Source: JAPPLB01 sp965208945 (GTDB lineage Bacteria > Acidobacteriota > Terriglobia > Bryobacterales > UBA6623). Taken from it: DNA of 64,000 bases. Positions 54,176-62,833 of the stretch are shown piece after piece. A program made the position numbers and the translations under genes. How positions within the stretch are numbered: position 1 is the first letter of the stretch; every line of letters begins with the position of its first letter. The notes beneath the pieces were generated by a model. That model did not search any database, was not told the DNA's origin, and was given only the letters and a program-made list of their open reading frames with translations. Location: contig OZ242366.1 in NCBI GenBank assembly GCA_965208945.1, positions 372,001 through 436,000 on the forward strand, in the 5' to 3' direction.

Positions 54176-54718
54176 ATGAGAAAATCGATCCGATGGTTCA
54201 CCCTGGCTTGCTTGTTCGTACTTTCCTTGCCCGCCGCCAACAGTGTTCACGATTTCACGCTCGACTCGATAGACGGTGAGGCCACTTCGCTCGGCGACTA
54301 CAAGGGCAAAGTGCTCCTGATGGTGAACGTGGCGAGCCGCTGTGGCTTCACGCCTCAATACAAAGGGCTGGAAGCGCTCTACCGCAAGTACAAGGACCAG
54401 GGGCTGGTGGTGATGGGCTTCCCGGCCAACAACTTCGGGGGCCAGGAGCCGGGCACGAACAACGAGATCAAGGCCTTCTGCTCCCGCAACTTCGACGTGA
54501 GCTTCCCGATGTTCGGCAAGATCTCGGTCAAAGGCACGGATACGCACCCGCTGTATCAGTTCTTGACGGACAAGTCGGCCCACCCGGAAACAGGCGGCGA
54601 GGTGCCCTGGAACTTCACGAAATTCCTGGCGGATGGTGATGGCAAGGTCATCGGCCGTTTCGCCCCGGATGTCGTGCCTGCGAAGATCGCTCCTGCGATC
54701 GAAGCCGCGCTGAGGTAG
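54176..54718 (+). CDS. Exported glutathione peroxidase-family thiol peroxidase
   Basis: 180 residues with a signal peptide (WFTLACLFVLSLPAANS). NVASRCGFTPQYKGLEALYR contains the peroxidatic Cys (not selenocysteine), followed by VVMGFPANNFGGQEPGTNNE with the Gln of the active site and VPWNFTKFLADGDGKVIGRF with Trp/Asn. It would reduce peroxides in the periplasm, probably with thioredoxin-like partners rather than glutathione. Confidence 0.92.
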   Translation: MRKSIRWFTLACLFVLSLPAANSVHDFTLDSIDGEATSLGDYKGKVLLMVNVASRCGFTPQYKGLEALYRKYKDQGLVVMGFPANNFGGQEPGTNNEIKAFCSRNFDVSFPMFGKISVKGTDTHPLYQFLTDKSAHPETGGEVPWNFTKFLADGDGKVIGRFAPDVVPAKIAPAIEAALR

Positions 54719-54810
54719 GCAGGCAAAATCGCACTCGCGGCGACTTGCATTTTTATCGACAGCCGGGTCCCTTTGCACGGACGCCGGAGCGCTATTCTGA
54801 AAAAATCGGC

Positions 54811-54993
54811 TAACCTGCATGCCTCACCACCCAACGGTAGAAGCACGCGATACGACCGCCAGGACTTCGTTGCGCTTGCTTGCCGTGCTCAACGTATTGT
54901 TCAAGTACGTCTGCGCGCGCCAAGCGGCTCACGCCTCGTCCTGACGGCCCTCTCACGCACTTCGCCTCGTCACGTGGTGAGAAATGTAGGCTA
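54811..54993 (+). repeat. Palindromic intergenic element, copy Q (183-bp form)
   Basis: Complete copy, somewhat diverged (TAACCTGCATGCC at the left, GAAATGTAGGCTA at the right; apex CGTATTGTTCAAGTACG). Confidence 0.88.
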
Positions 54994-55100
54994 AAGGATT
55001 GAGGGCTTCCCGCGAGCAAGGAGCCGCGCGATGTGCGGCGCCGTTATCCTGACTCATGGGGCGTTCGGAGGAACACGTGTCCTCGCCGCTGCCTCGATGA

Positions 55101-57956
55101 ATGGCTGACCTCCTCAAGGAATCGTCCGGCGTACAGCCTGCCAACAGTGCTCCAGAGCGTTTGTTCGCCGTGGTGGAGCAGCTTGTTTCCGAACTGCATC
55201 CGGGGCGGCGCGATCGGGTGCGGATCACAGCGGCAAGCCGCCTGGAGCGTGATCTGGCGATCGACAGCCTAGGGCGTGCTGAACTCCTGCGCCGAATCGA
55301 GAGGACGTTCGACGTTCGCTTGCCCGACGGTTTGCTGGGCACGGCGGAGTCGATCGCGGATCTGCTCTCCGGACTTGCGCGAAAAACGTCCGCTGTGGGC
55401 GGCACCGACCTGGTGTCCGTTGTATCCGCCGACGAGGGCGCAGCCGCTACGCCGAGTGCGGCCGCGACACTGATCGACGTCCTCGAAGCGCATGCCGCCC
55501 ACGAAGCAGGACGCACTCACATTCTGCTAACGGACGACCCGCCGGGCGTCGAAAAAATCACCTACGGCGGGTTGTTCACGGCGGCGCGGGAAGTATCTGC
55601 GGGCCTTATGGAGCACGATGTCACGCAAGAGGACCGCGTCGCCATGATGCTGCCCACCGGAGCAGACTTCTTCGAGGGGTTTTTTGGTGCGCTGTGCGCG
55701 GGAGCAACGCCGGTTCCGATCTATCCGCCGGCACGCCTGTCGCAGTTGGAAGATCACCTGCGAAGACAAGCTGCGATTCTGAACAATGCCGAGGCAGAGG
55801 TTCTGATCACCGTGCCGGAGGCCCGCGGCGCGGCAAGGCTGCTGCGAGCCCTCGTGCCGTCGCTGCGGTTCGTGGGCACGGTCTCGGACCTGAAATCGGA
55901 CGGCCGCTCGATGGGGCCCGTCACACTGAGATCGGACGACACGGCTTTGCTGCAGTATACGTCTGGCAGCACCGGAGACCCGAAAGGTGTCGTGCTAAGC
56001 CATCGCAATCTGCTTGCGAATCTTCGCGCCATCGGTGAAGTCATGCATCCCGGCCCGGGAGATACCGTTGTCAGTTGGCTGCCGCTCTACCACGACATGG
56101 GCCTGATCGGCGCTTGGCTGGGCAGTCTCTACTACGCCGTACCACTCGTTCTGATGTCGCCACTGACGTTTTTGTCGCGGCCGGAAAGATGGTTGTGGGC
56201 GATTCATCAACACCGAGGAACGATCTCGGCGGCGCCGAATTTTGCGTTCGAGATCTGTGCCACCAAGGTCGAAGACGATCAAGTCGAGGGCCTGGATTTG
56301 AGTTCCGCACGAATTCTGATGAACGGCGCCGAACCGGTAAGCGGGAACTCGATGCGCAAGTTCACGGAACGGTTCAAGCCCTACGGTCTTCGGCCGGAAG
56401 CGGTCACTCCGGTATACGGGATGGCCGAGAACTCGCTGGCTCTCACCGCAACGCCCCCAGAACGTCTGCCGGCGGTCGACCGGATTCGCCGCAGTTTGTT
56501 GACGACACGTGGTGAAGCCGTTCCGGCAGGCTCGACGGATGAGGGCGTGCTGGAAGTGGTCTCCTGCGGCCGGGCCCTGCCTCGCCACCACATTCGGATC
56601 CTGGATGACGCCGGCCGCGAGTTGGGCGAACGCTGTGTTGGGAGGATTCAGTTTCGCGGACCTTCGGCGACCAGCGGCTATTTTTATGACGAAGAAAAGA
56701 CCCGTGAACTGATACGCGATGGTTGGCTCGAAAGCGGCGACCGCGGCTATCTCGCGGACGGCGAGATCCATATTACCGGACGTTCGAAGGACATCATCAT
56801 ACGTGCGGGCCGCAATATCTACCCGCACGAAGTCGAAGAAGCGATCGGTCAGATCGAAAATGTGCGCAAAGGGTGCGTTGCCGTGTTCGGGATGACGGAC
56901 GCGGAGACAGGAATCGAAAGAGTCATTGTCGTTGCGGAAACAAGACTTGAGGACCAAGGTGCGAAAGACGCCGTAAGAAGGGAGATCGAGCAGCTCGCCA
57001 CTGAAATCATGGATGCACGTCCGGACGACGTGGTGCTTGCTCGCCCGCAGACGGTCCCGAAGACGTCCAGCGGTAAGATCCGACGTTCGTCGACTCGCGA
57101 ACTCTATGAGCAGGGTCTTCTCGAGGTGGGTCCTCGCGCCGTCTGGAAGCAGGTTGCATCGCTGGCGCTTGGCGGCGTCGTGAGCGGTGCGTCGCGGTTC
57201 ATCAGAGGAACCGGCCGTTGGCTCTACGGCATCCATTGGTGGTTCGTGATCGCAGGTTGTGTACTCGGAACCTGGTTATCGATGCTGATCCTCCCCAAGC
57301 GCGCTCGCTGGACGGCGGTGCGCACCTGGGGACGATTGATCCTGGGACTGACATTCACGAAGACTACGTTGGAAGGCGCGCAACTGACGCCAAACCGGGG
57401 CGGAGTGGTGGTGATCAACCACGCCAGCTACCTTGACTCGATTGTCGTGGCGGCGATGGTGCCCGGGCCACTGAGTTTCGTTGTGAAAGATGACCTCAGC
57501 GAGTTCAAATGGTTCCGGTCGTTTCTCGAACGCATGGATGCCCTGTTCGTCCAGCGTCTGGATGTCGCGGCGAGCGTCGAAGACGCCGGAAAGGTCATCG
57601 AGGCGGCCAGAGCCGGCCGGCGTATCGCCGTTTTCCCGGAAGGTACGTTCATTCCAAGGGATGGTTTGCTGCCGTTTCGTCTGGGGGCATTCGTGGTGGC
57701 CGCGGAAACACAGACGCCGGTGATTCCGGTGGCGCTTCGAGGGACGCGGCACATCCTGCGCGACGAACATTGGCTTCCGAACCGTGGATCGGTCCACGTC
57801 AAGATTCTGCCCCTGATTTCCCCGCAAGGCAGAGGCTTCAGTGAAGCGATTCGGCTGCGCAATGCAGCGCGGGCCGCGATTCTTCCGTACTGCGGCGAGC
57901 CGGATCGCGGCGACGAGCAATTGTTGTTCACGGCCTCAGGTGTGGAGCGCATCTAG
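55101..57956 (+). CDS. Acyl carrier - fatty acyl-AMP ligase - PlsC acyltransferase fusion
   Basis: 951 residues. An N-terminal acyl carrier domain has ERDLAIDSLGRAELL with the phosphopantetheine Ser56. An AMP-binding ligase (~105-690) follows with LLQYTSGSTGDPKGVVLSHR, VYGMAENSLALTATPPERLP (FAAL-like), LESGDRGYLADGEIHITGRS, and the final lysine region VPKTSSGKIRRSSTRELYEQ. A hydrophobic segment (~715-735, WWFVIAGCVLGTWLSMLILP) leads to a PlsC/LPLAT domain with VVINHASYLDSIVVAAMVPG (H-x4-D) and AVFPEGTFIPRDGLLPFR. The chain could activate a fatty acid, load its own carrier and transfer it to a glycerol-phosphate or lysolipid. The UMF1 transporter follows after 2 bp. Confidence 0.88.
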   Translation: MADLLKESSGVQPANSAPERLFAVVEQLVSELHPGRRDRVRITAASRLERDLAIDSLGRAELLRRIERTFDVRLPDGLLGTAESIADLLSGLARKTSAVGGTDLVSVVSADEGAAATPSAAATLIDVLEAHAAHEAGRTHILLTDDPPGVEKITYGGLFTAAREVSAGLMEHDVTQEDRVAMMLPTGADFFEGFFGALCAGATPVPIYPPARLSQLEDHLRRQAAILNNAEAEVLITVPEARGAARLLRALVPSLRFVGTVSDLKSDGRSMGPVTLRSDDTALLQYTSGSTGDPKGVVLSHRNLLANLRAIGEVMHPGPGDTVVSWLPLYHDMGLIGAWLGSLYYAVPLVLMSPLTFLSRPERWLWAIHQHRGTISAAPNFAFEICATKVEDDQVEGLDLSSARILMNGAEPVSGNSMRKFTERFKPYGLRPEAVTPVYGMAENSLALTATPPERLPAVDRIRRSLLTTRGEAVPAGSTDEGVLEVVSCGRALPRHHIRILDDAGRELGERCVGRIQFRGPSATSGYFYDEEKTRELIRDGWLESGDRGYLADGEIHITGRSKDIIIRAGRNIYPHEVEEAIGQIENVRKGCVAVFGMTDAETGIERVIVVAETRLEDQGAKDAVRREIEQLATEIMDARPDDVVLARPQTVPKTSSGKIRRSSTRELYEQGLLEVGPRAVWKQVASLALGGVVSGASRFIRGTGRWLYGIHWWFVIAGCVLGTWLSMLILPKRARWTAVRTWGRLILGLTFTKTTLEGAQLTPNRGGVVVINHASYLDSIVVAAMVPGPLSFVVKDDLSEFKWFRSFLERMDALFVQRLDVAASVEDAGKVIEAARAGRRIAVFPEGTFIPRDGLLPFRLGAFVVAAETQTPVIPVALRGTRHILRDEHWLPNRGSVHVKILPLISPQGRGFSEAIRLRNAARAAILPYCGEPDRGDEQLLFTASGVERI

Positions 57957-57958
57957 TC

Positions 57959-59272
57959 ATGAGCGAGGCCGCGGCGCCGCCCCGCAGCATCCGTGACAGA
58001 CTAGGCTTGCATCGCCCGGAACTGCGGGCCTGGGCGATGTATGACTGGGCAAACTCGGCATTCGCCACGACGATCATGGCAGCAGTGCTGCCGGTCTATT
58101 ATCACCAGGTCGTGGCGGTGGATCTGCCGGAAAATCTGAGGACGGCCTACTGGGGGTATACGCAGACAGTAGCTTTGGTGATCGTTGCCTTCCTTTCGCC
58201 TGTGCTGGGCGCTGCAGCGGACAGCCTGGGAGCCAAGAAGAGCTTTCTGCGGTTCTTCATCTCATTCGGGTTCGCAGGGTGCCTAGCGCTCTGGTTCGCT
58301 ACACAAGGGCGTTGGCTGTTTGCGTCCATTGCTTTCATTGTCGGGAACATCGGGTTCGCGGCAGCCGACGTCTTCTATGAGTCGCTGTTGCCTCATATCG
58401 CGAGTCCGCAGGAAATTGACCGCGTCTCGACCGCCGGATATGCGTTGGGTTATGTCGGTGGAGGGCTGCTGTTGGCGGTTCAACTTGCATGGATCACATC
58501 CCCGCAGACATTCGGACTCTCCGATGGCGCTGTGGGATCACGGCTGGCATTCGTGAGCGTGGCGATCTGGTGGGTGCTGTTTTCGATCCCCCTGTTTCGC
58601 ACTGTGAAAGAGCCGACTCACGACGGCAAGGGAACGGCGACGCTGGGCGGGGGGCTATCCGATGGATTTCAGCAGCTCGCGTCTACGTTTCGCGAAATCA
58701 GGCGTTACCGTGAGGCTTTCTGGTTCCTGCTGGCGTTCTGGCTCTACAACGACGGGATCATCACCATCGTCAAGATGGCGGCCATTTATGGAGCCGAAAT
58801 CGGCATCGGGCAGACAGACTTGATCGGCGCGTTGCTGGTCGTTCAATTCCTCGGGATTCCTTGCACCTTTGCGTTCGGCACGTTGGCGGAACGGATTGGG
58901 GCCAAGCGCGCGATCATGATGAGCCTTGTCGTGTACACGGGAATTTCAGTGCTGGGCTACTACATGAGCACGGCGATGCATTTTTGGATCCTGGCTTGCG
59001 CAGTGGCTGTCGTGCAGGGTGGGAGTCAGGCACTGAGCCGATCGCTGTTCGCGACGTTGATTCCGCCCGAGAAGTCGTCTCAGTTCTTTGGGTTCTATAA
59101 CGTGAGCGGACGGTTTGGATCGATCCTCGGGCCGTTCGTCTTTGCGGTCGTGAGCCAAGCGACCGGCGGTAGCCGGTTGAGCATTCTAACGTTGATCGCG
59201 TTCTTTGCCGGGGGCATGCTGGTGCTGGCTCGAGTGGATGAAAACGCCGGCAGGCTGCGGGCCTCTGTCTGA
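57959..59272 (+). CDS. MFS transporter, UMF1 (Atg22-like) family
   Basis: 437 residues with about twelve membrane segments. Family marks: ELRAWAMYDWANSAFATTIM near the N-terminus, LVIVAFLSPVLGAAADSLGA, FVGNIGFAAADVFYESLLPH-like sequence, WLYNDGIITIVKMAAIYGAE and QALSRSLFATLIPPEKSSQF. Substrate is not known for bacterial members; some may export lipids or amino acids. The start is 2 bp from the preceding fusion gene's stop, so the two are in one operon. Confidence 0.88.
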   Translation: MSEAAAPPRSIRDRLGLHRPELRAWAMYDWANSAFATTIMAAVLPVYYHQVVAVDLPENLRTAYWGYTQTVALVIVAFLSPVLGAAADSLGAKKSFLRFFISFGFAGCLALWFATQGRWLFASIAFIVGNIGFAAADVFYESLLPHIASPQEIDRVSTAGYALGYVGGGLLLAVQLAWITSPQTFGLSDGAVGSRLAFVSVAIWWVLFSIPLFRTVKEPTHDGKGTATLGGGLSDGFQQLASTFREIRRYREAFWFLLAFWLYNDGIITIVKMAAIYGAEIGIGQTDLIGALLVVQFLGIPCTFAFGTLAERIGAKRAIMMSLVVYTGISVLGYYMSTAMHFWILACAVAVVQGGSQALSRSLFATLIPPEKSSQFFGFYNVSGRFGSILGPFVFAVVSQATGGSRLSILTLIAFFAGGMLVLARVDENAGRLRASV

Positions 59273-59299
59273 CGAAACAGTCCGATACACCCTTTGGCC

Positions 59300-59482
59300 T
59301 AGCCTGCATTTCTCACCACCCGACGGTCGAAGCACGCGATACGACCGCCAGGACTTCGTTGCGCTTGCTTGCCGTGCTCAACGTACTGTTCAAGTACGCC
59401 TGCGCGCGCCAAGCGGCTCGCGCCTCGTCCTGACAGCCCTCTCACCCACTTCGCCTCGCCGCGTGGTGAGAAATGCAGGCTA
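59300..59482 (+). repeat. Palindromic intergenic element, copy R (183-bp form)
   Basis: Complete, nearly consensus copy with perfect 20-bp inverted termini and intact apex, between convergent genes. A good type specimen for the short form. Confidence 0.95.
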
Positions 59483-59664
59483 GCTCCGATCACCTGAAGC
59501 CGAACCACGCTGGCCTGGAGGTCTGTTGGGGGCGGTGTGAGGCATCCTGCCAGATCGACTGTGTCCGGCGAGATTCGACCCCGGAGGGGACGGTTAAAGA
59601 TCCGCTGGACGAAACTAAGGTGGGGCCTCAAGTTCCGCGCAGGCACTGGGCTCCGCCAACCGGT

Positions 59665-59958
59665 TCAGTCGCTGAGGCCGGTTGGTGGAGGGTCCAAGAA
59701 CTGGAGCCCCTTACCAGGTTTGAAGCGAACGGCCTTACCGGGCGGAATCCTCACTTCTTCTCCGGTTCGCGGATTACGGCCGATGCCGGTTTTTCGCGGC
59801 CTGACGCTGAAAACCCCAAAGCCTCGCAACTCGAGCCGTTCCCCGCGTTTCATGGCCCGCTTCATCGTCTCGAAGACCGTCTCGACAGCCATCTCCGCCC
59901 TCGTCTTGCTCAGGCCGGTGCGGTTAACGACGTTCGTGACAATGTCGAACTTGATCAT
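59665..59958 (-). CDS. HU/IHF-family DNA-binding protein
   Basis: 97 residues, typical length. IVTNVVNRTGLSKTRAEMAV, helical dimerisation region, RLELRGFGVFSVRPRKTGIG then RNPRTGEEVRIPPGKAVRFK, the beta-arm signature with the conserved Pro. It bends DNA and packages the nucleoid. It is monocistronic. Confidence 0.95.
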   Translation of the reverse strand: MIKFDIVTNVVNRTGLSKTRAEMAVETVFETMKRAMKRGERLELRGFGVFSVRPRKTGIGRNPRTGEEVRIPPGKAVRFKPGKGLQFLDPPPTGLSD

Positions 59959-60000
59959 TCTTGGTAGGAGCCAGCTGGTCTGCAGCGGAGTATGGTGAAT

Positions 60001-60030
60001 ATGCTAGATAAGGTGCAAATGCTTTGTCAA
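60001..60030 (-). promoter_or_regulatory. HU promoter
   Basis: Minus strand TTGACA (60025-60030) and TAGCAT (60001-60006) are separated by 18 bp, ~43 bp upstream of the HU start. Confidence 0.55.
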
Positions 60031-60282
60031 GAACCGTTTTCCGTTAACCGAGACGGCGAGGAACAGGCGCAGCAACATGCCCTTCGAACGCAGGCGACAC
60101 CCAGCTTCGGCGAAAACGGCGCTTCACGAGCCAAAGAGGACGCCCGCAAGCGTAAGCACGTTGCTCTCCTTCCTTTGAGTGCATCCCTGCGGCCGCAACC
60201 ACCAAAACAACGAGCACGCGTTCTCATTCCTCCCGAGCGTCTACTGCGACAGAAATATAGCTCCTGCTCTTCGAACTCGTGG

Positions 60283-60408
60283 TACAATGACCGCACGTCC
60301 GCAATTCAGTGGACGGTAGCAAAGCAAACGGAACCAATCAACGACTTGGGCGAGTCCATCGTTATTGGAAGGGGATTGCGAGCCGATAGCTCGACAATCC
60401 CTTTTTTT
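60283..60408 (+). ncRNA. Structured leader or small RNA upstream of infC
   Basis: After a -10-like TACAAT (60283-60288) come three hairpins: CGTCC/GGACG (about 60296-60315), CCAATCAACGA pairing with TCGTTATTGG (about 60339-60368), and the terminator. It does not show T-box or known L20-leader motifs. It may be an attenuated infC leader or an independent small RNA. Confidence 0.5.
60372..60408 (+). terminator. Strong intrinsic terminator upstream of infC
   Basis: GGGATTG-CGAGC-CGATA-GCTCG-A-CAATCCC gives a 12-bp stem followed by TTTTTTT. It lies ~258 bp before the infC start and could act as attenuator. Confidence 0.85.
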
Positions 60409-60665
60409 GTTGACCCGGCATCGAGTTGACAACAGAAGTGAGAACATGTCGTTTGTTCCCCACGAGACAAAGAGGATTTCGACGGGACACTTCTTCAGAC
60501 AGAAGAATGATGCCCATTGCGCTTCGAATACCATGTCCATAAGGAACGGAAGACGACTCGTATAAACCTCGGCTCCCGCGGAAAGAGGCGCATGCGGAGG
60601 GCTTGAATGGAAAGCCCTTCCGGCACCGTCCAGCCTGGGAGTTGAACAACCAAAGGAGGCTTATT

Positions 60666-61250
60666 ATTTTTCGAAGACCGTTTCGACCTTACCGGCGAGC
60701 CCGGAAAGACAATGTCAATCAGTTCATTCGGGCGAAGCAGGTTCGCGTAGTATTTCCGAATGGCCAAACCGAGGTTCTGCCGACCCATGTCGGCGTGAAG
60801 AAAGCCAAGGAACAAGGCCTTGATCTCGTACTTGTTTCTCCGACGGCGGATCCTCCCGTGTGCAAGGTGATGGACTACGGGGAGTACACGTATCAGGAGA
60901 AAAAGAGGAAGAATGAGGCGAAGAAAAAGCAGCATCGGATGGAAGTGAAGGAAGTGAAATTCCGTCCGAATACCGACGACCACGACTACAACTTCAAGAA
61001 AAACCATGCGGTGCGCTTCCTCAAGGACGGCAACAAGGTAAAGGCGGTCGTGTTCTTCCGAGGACGCGAGATCACACATGCAGACCTCGGCCAGAAAATC
61101 CTGGCCAATCTCGCCAATGACGTGGCGGACTTCGGAGAAATAGAAGGACGCCCGCGACTGGAAGGCCGCCAGATGCATGTGATCATCGGCCCCCGTAAGA
61201 GCAAGAAGAAAGAATCAGCTCCGGCTCGGACGCAGGCGGCTGCCTCATAG
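60666..61250 (+). CDS. infC: Translation initiation factor IF-3 with predicted AUU start
   Basis: 194 residues from ATT at 60666, placed after a perfect AAGGAGG six bases upstream. No ATG, GTG or TTG suits this Shine-Dalgarno. The protein has the two IF-3 domains: VNQFIRAKQVRVVFPNGQTE then VCKVMDYGEYTYQEKKRKNE, and VKEVKFRPNTDDHDYNFKKN with LKDGNKVKAVVFFRGREITH. An AUU start is known in enterobacterial infC, where IF-3 represses its own translation. An in-frame TTG at 60603 with GGAGG just before it is a less likely alternative. Confidence 0.93.
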   Translation: MFRRPFRPYRRARKDNVNQFIRAKQVRVVFPNGQTEVLPTHVGVKKAKEQGLDLVLVSPTADPPVCKVMDYGEYTYQEKKRKNEAKKKQHRMEVKEVKFRPNTDDHDYNFKKNHAVRFLKDGNKVKAVVFFRGREITHADLGQKILANLANDVADFGEIEGRPRLEGRQMHVIIGPRKSKKKESAPARTQAAAS

Positions 61251-61669
61251 CACATAGCTCGCCCCTGCACCCGAGTTGGCCGAACACCTCCGGCACGTCT
61301 GCCGGTAAGAGGTCTACAGGGCGCTTCCTCAGCCTTGCGGCGGATTGTGGGACTTAGCCTGCATTTCTCACCACCCGACGGCCGAAGCACGCCATACGGC
61401 CGCCAGGACTTCGTTGCGCTTGCTCGTCGTGCTCAACGTACTGTTCAAGTGCGCCTGCGCGCGCCAAGCGGCTCGCGCCTTTTTCCTCCGCCCGGCTTGC
61501 GCCTAGTCCTGACGGCCCTCTCACGCACTTCGCCTCGCCGCGTGGTGAGAAAGGCAGGTTTGCAGCAGGAGGGTTTTCATTCGAAGCTTGGCAGGAGGCG
61601 CAGGCATAGCCACGGGTTTGCGAGAATAGCGCTTCTTCCCGGAAGTGGCGGGTTCGGAAGAGAATCGCG
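61251..61669. other. Intergenic region with palindrome copy S
   Basis: Apart from the palindrome, ~100 bp on each side show no recognised feature. No rpmI or rplT follows infC. Confidence 0.55.
61355..61561 (+). repeat. Palindromic intergenic element, copy S (207-bp form)
   Basis: Complete long-form copy. The apex reads CGTACTGTTCAAGTGCG and the right terminus has changed to GGCAGGTTT. Confidence 0.92.
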
Positions 61670-62770
61670 ATGAGCCCAGTGAAAGCTGCTGTGCTGGTGG
61701 AGCATGAGAAACCGCTCGAGATCCGTGAATACCCGAGGATTGAAAGAGCAGGAGCGGGGGAGGCTCTGGTCCGTGTCGACTTGGCGGGGATTTGCGGCAC
61801 GGACGTGCATCTCTGGCACGGGCAGCTTCCAATACCGCTTCCGGTCATTCTCGGCCACGAAACCGCCGGCCGCGTCGTGACACTCGGTGAGGGCCTGCGC
61901 AACGATTGGCGGGGGCGGCCCGTGGCAGTTGGCGACCGCGTCACTTGGGCCAGCTCGGTGACGTGCGGGTCCTGTTACTACTGCCGTCTGAAGAATCAGC
62001 CGACGCGATGCGTCGCGCGAAAGGCCTACGGCATCTCCTATTGCGCCGACGAGGCTCCCCACTTGCGGGGCGGCTATGCCGAATACATATTGCTCCGGGC
62101 GGGTACCGCGTTGTTTCGGATCCCCGATTCGGTGCCGACGGAATCGGTCGTAGGCGCGGGATGCGCTCTGGTGACGGCGATCCATGGCATCGAGCGGGCT
62201 TCGATCTCGTGGGGCGATACGGTTGTCATTCAGGGAACCGGGCCGGTGGGGCTGGCGGCGCTGGCGATTGCCAGAGAGGCCGGAGCTTCGAAAGTCGTCG
62301 CGATCGGAGGACCGAAGCACCGTCTTGATCTTGCCCTGGAGTTCGGAGCGAATGCCGTTGTCGACATGGAAGACGCGGCAACTCCCGCAGAGCGCGTCAG
62401 ACAAGCGTTGGCCGCGATAGGTCCTTACGGAGCTGACGTAGTGATCGAGTGCGTTGGTCATCCCGCTGTCGTCAATGAGGGTATGGATCTGTGTCGCGAC
62501 GGAGGAAAGCTTTTGGTGCTGGGACAGTATGGGGACGCGGGCACCATCGATTTTCGTCCTCACACGATCACCCGCAAGCAGTTGCAATTGATTGGATCGT
62601 GGGGGTTCGAGCCGCGGCATGTCCATGCCGGGTTGAACCTGCTGGAGCACAGCGCTTGGAAAGAGCTGTTTGCCGGTGAGATCACTCACCGATTTCCGCT
62701 GGCGGAGGCGAACGAGGCGTTGGAGACGGTGCGAATGTGGCGATCCGGCAAGACCGTGATCCAACCGTAG
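61670..62770 (+). CDS. Zinc-dependent medium-chain dehydrogenase
   Basis: 366 residues; GGAAGAGA precedes the ATG. Catalytic zinc motif region GICGTDVHLWHG and LGHETAGRV, structural-zinc cysteines in CGSCYYCRLKNQPTRC, Rossmann motif VVIQGTGPVGLAALAIAREA. It oxidises or reduces an alcohol or polyol with NAD(P); substrate not defined. It stands as a single gene before the hydrolase. Confidence 0.9.
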   Translation: MSPVKAAVLVEHEKPLEIREYPRIERAGAGEALVRVDLAGICGTDVHLWHGQLPIPLPVILGHETAGRVVTLGEGLRNDWRGRPVAVGDRVTWASSVTCGSCYYCRLKNQPTRCVARKAYGISYCADEAPHLRGGYAEYILLRAGTALFRIPDSVPTESVVGAGCALVTAIHGIERASISWGDTVVIQGTGPVGLAALAIAREAGASKVVAIGGPKHRLDLALEFGANAVVDMEDAATPAERVRQALAAIGPYGADVVIECVGHPAVVNEGMDLCRDGGKLLVLGQYGDAGTIDFRPHTITRKQLQLIGSWGFEPRHVHAGLNLLEHSAWKELFAGEITHRFPLAEANEALETVRMWRSGKTVIQP

Positions 62771-62833
62771 GGCCGCCCGCTGCGTCCTGATAGCAGGCGA
62801 TGGTGCTTTTGCAAACCGTCGCCGAGGTGACTC

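Larger units (their letters stand above)
59959..60665. other. Divergent intergenic region with infC leader
   Basis: Holds the HU promoter (minus strand), ~230 bp with nothing recognised, then a putative promoter, a structured leader ending in a strong terminator, and ~255 bp before the infC start. Confidence 0.6.

Noticed and set aside
60283..60408. T-box or tRNA in the infC leader
   Set aside because: No T-box consensus, no cloverleaf and no CCA-type end.
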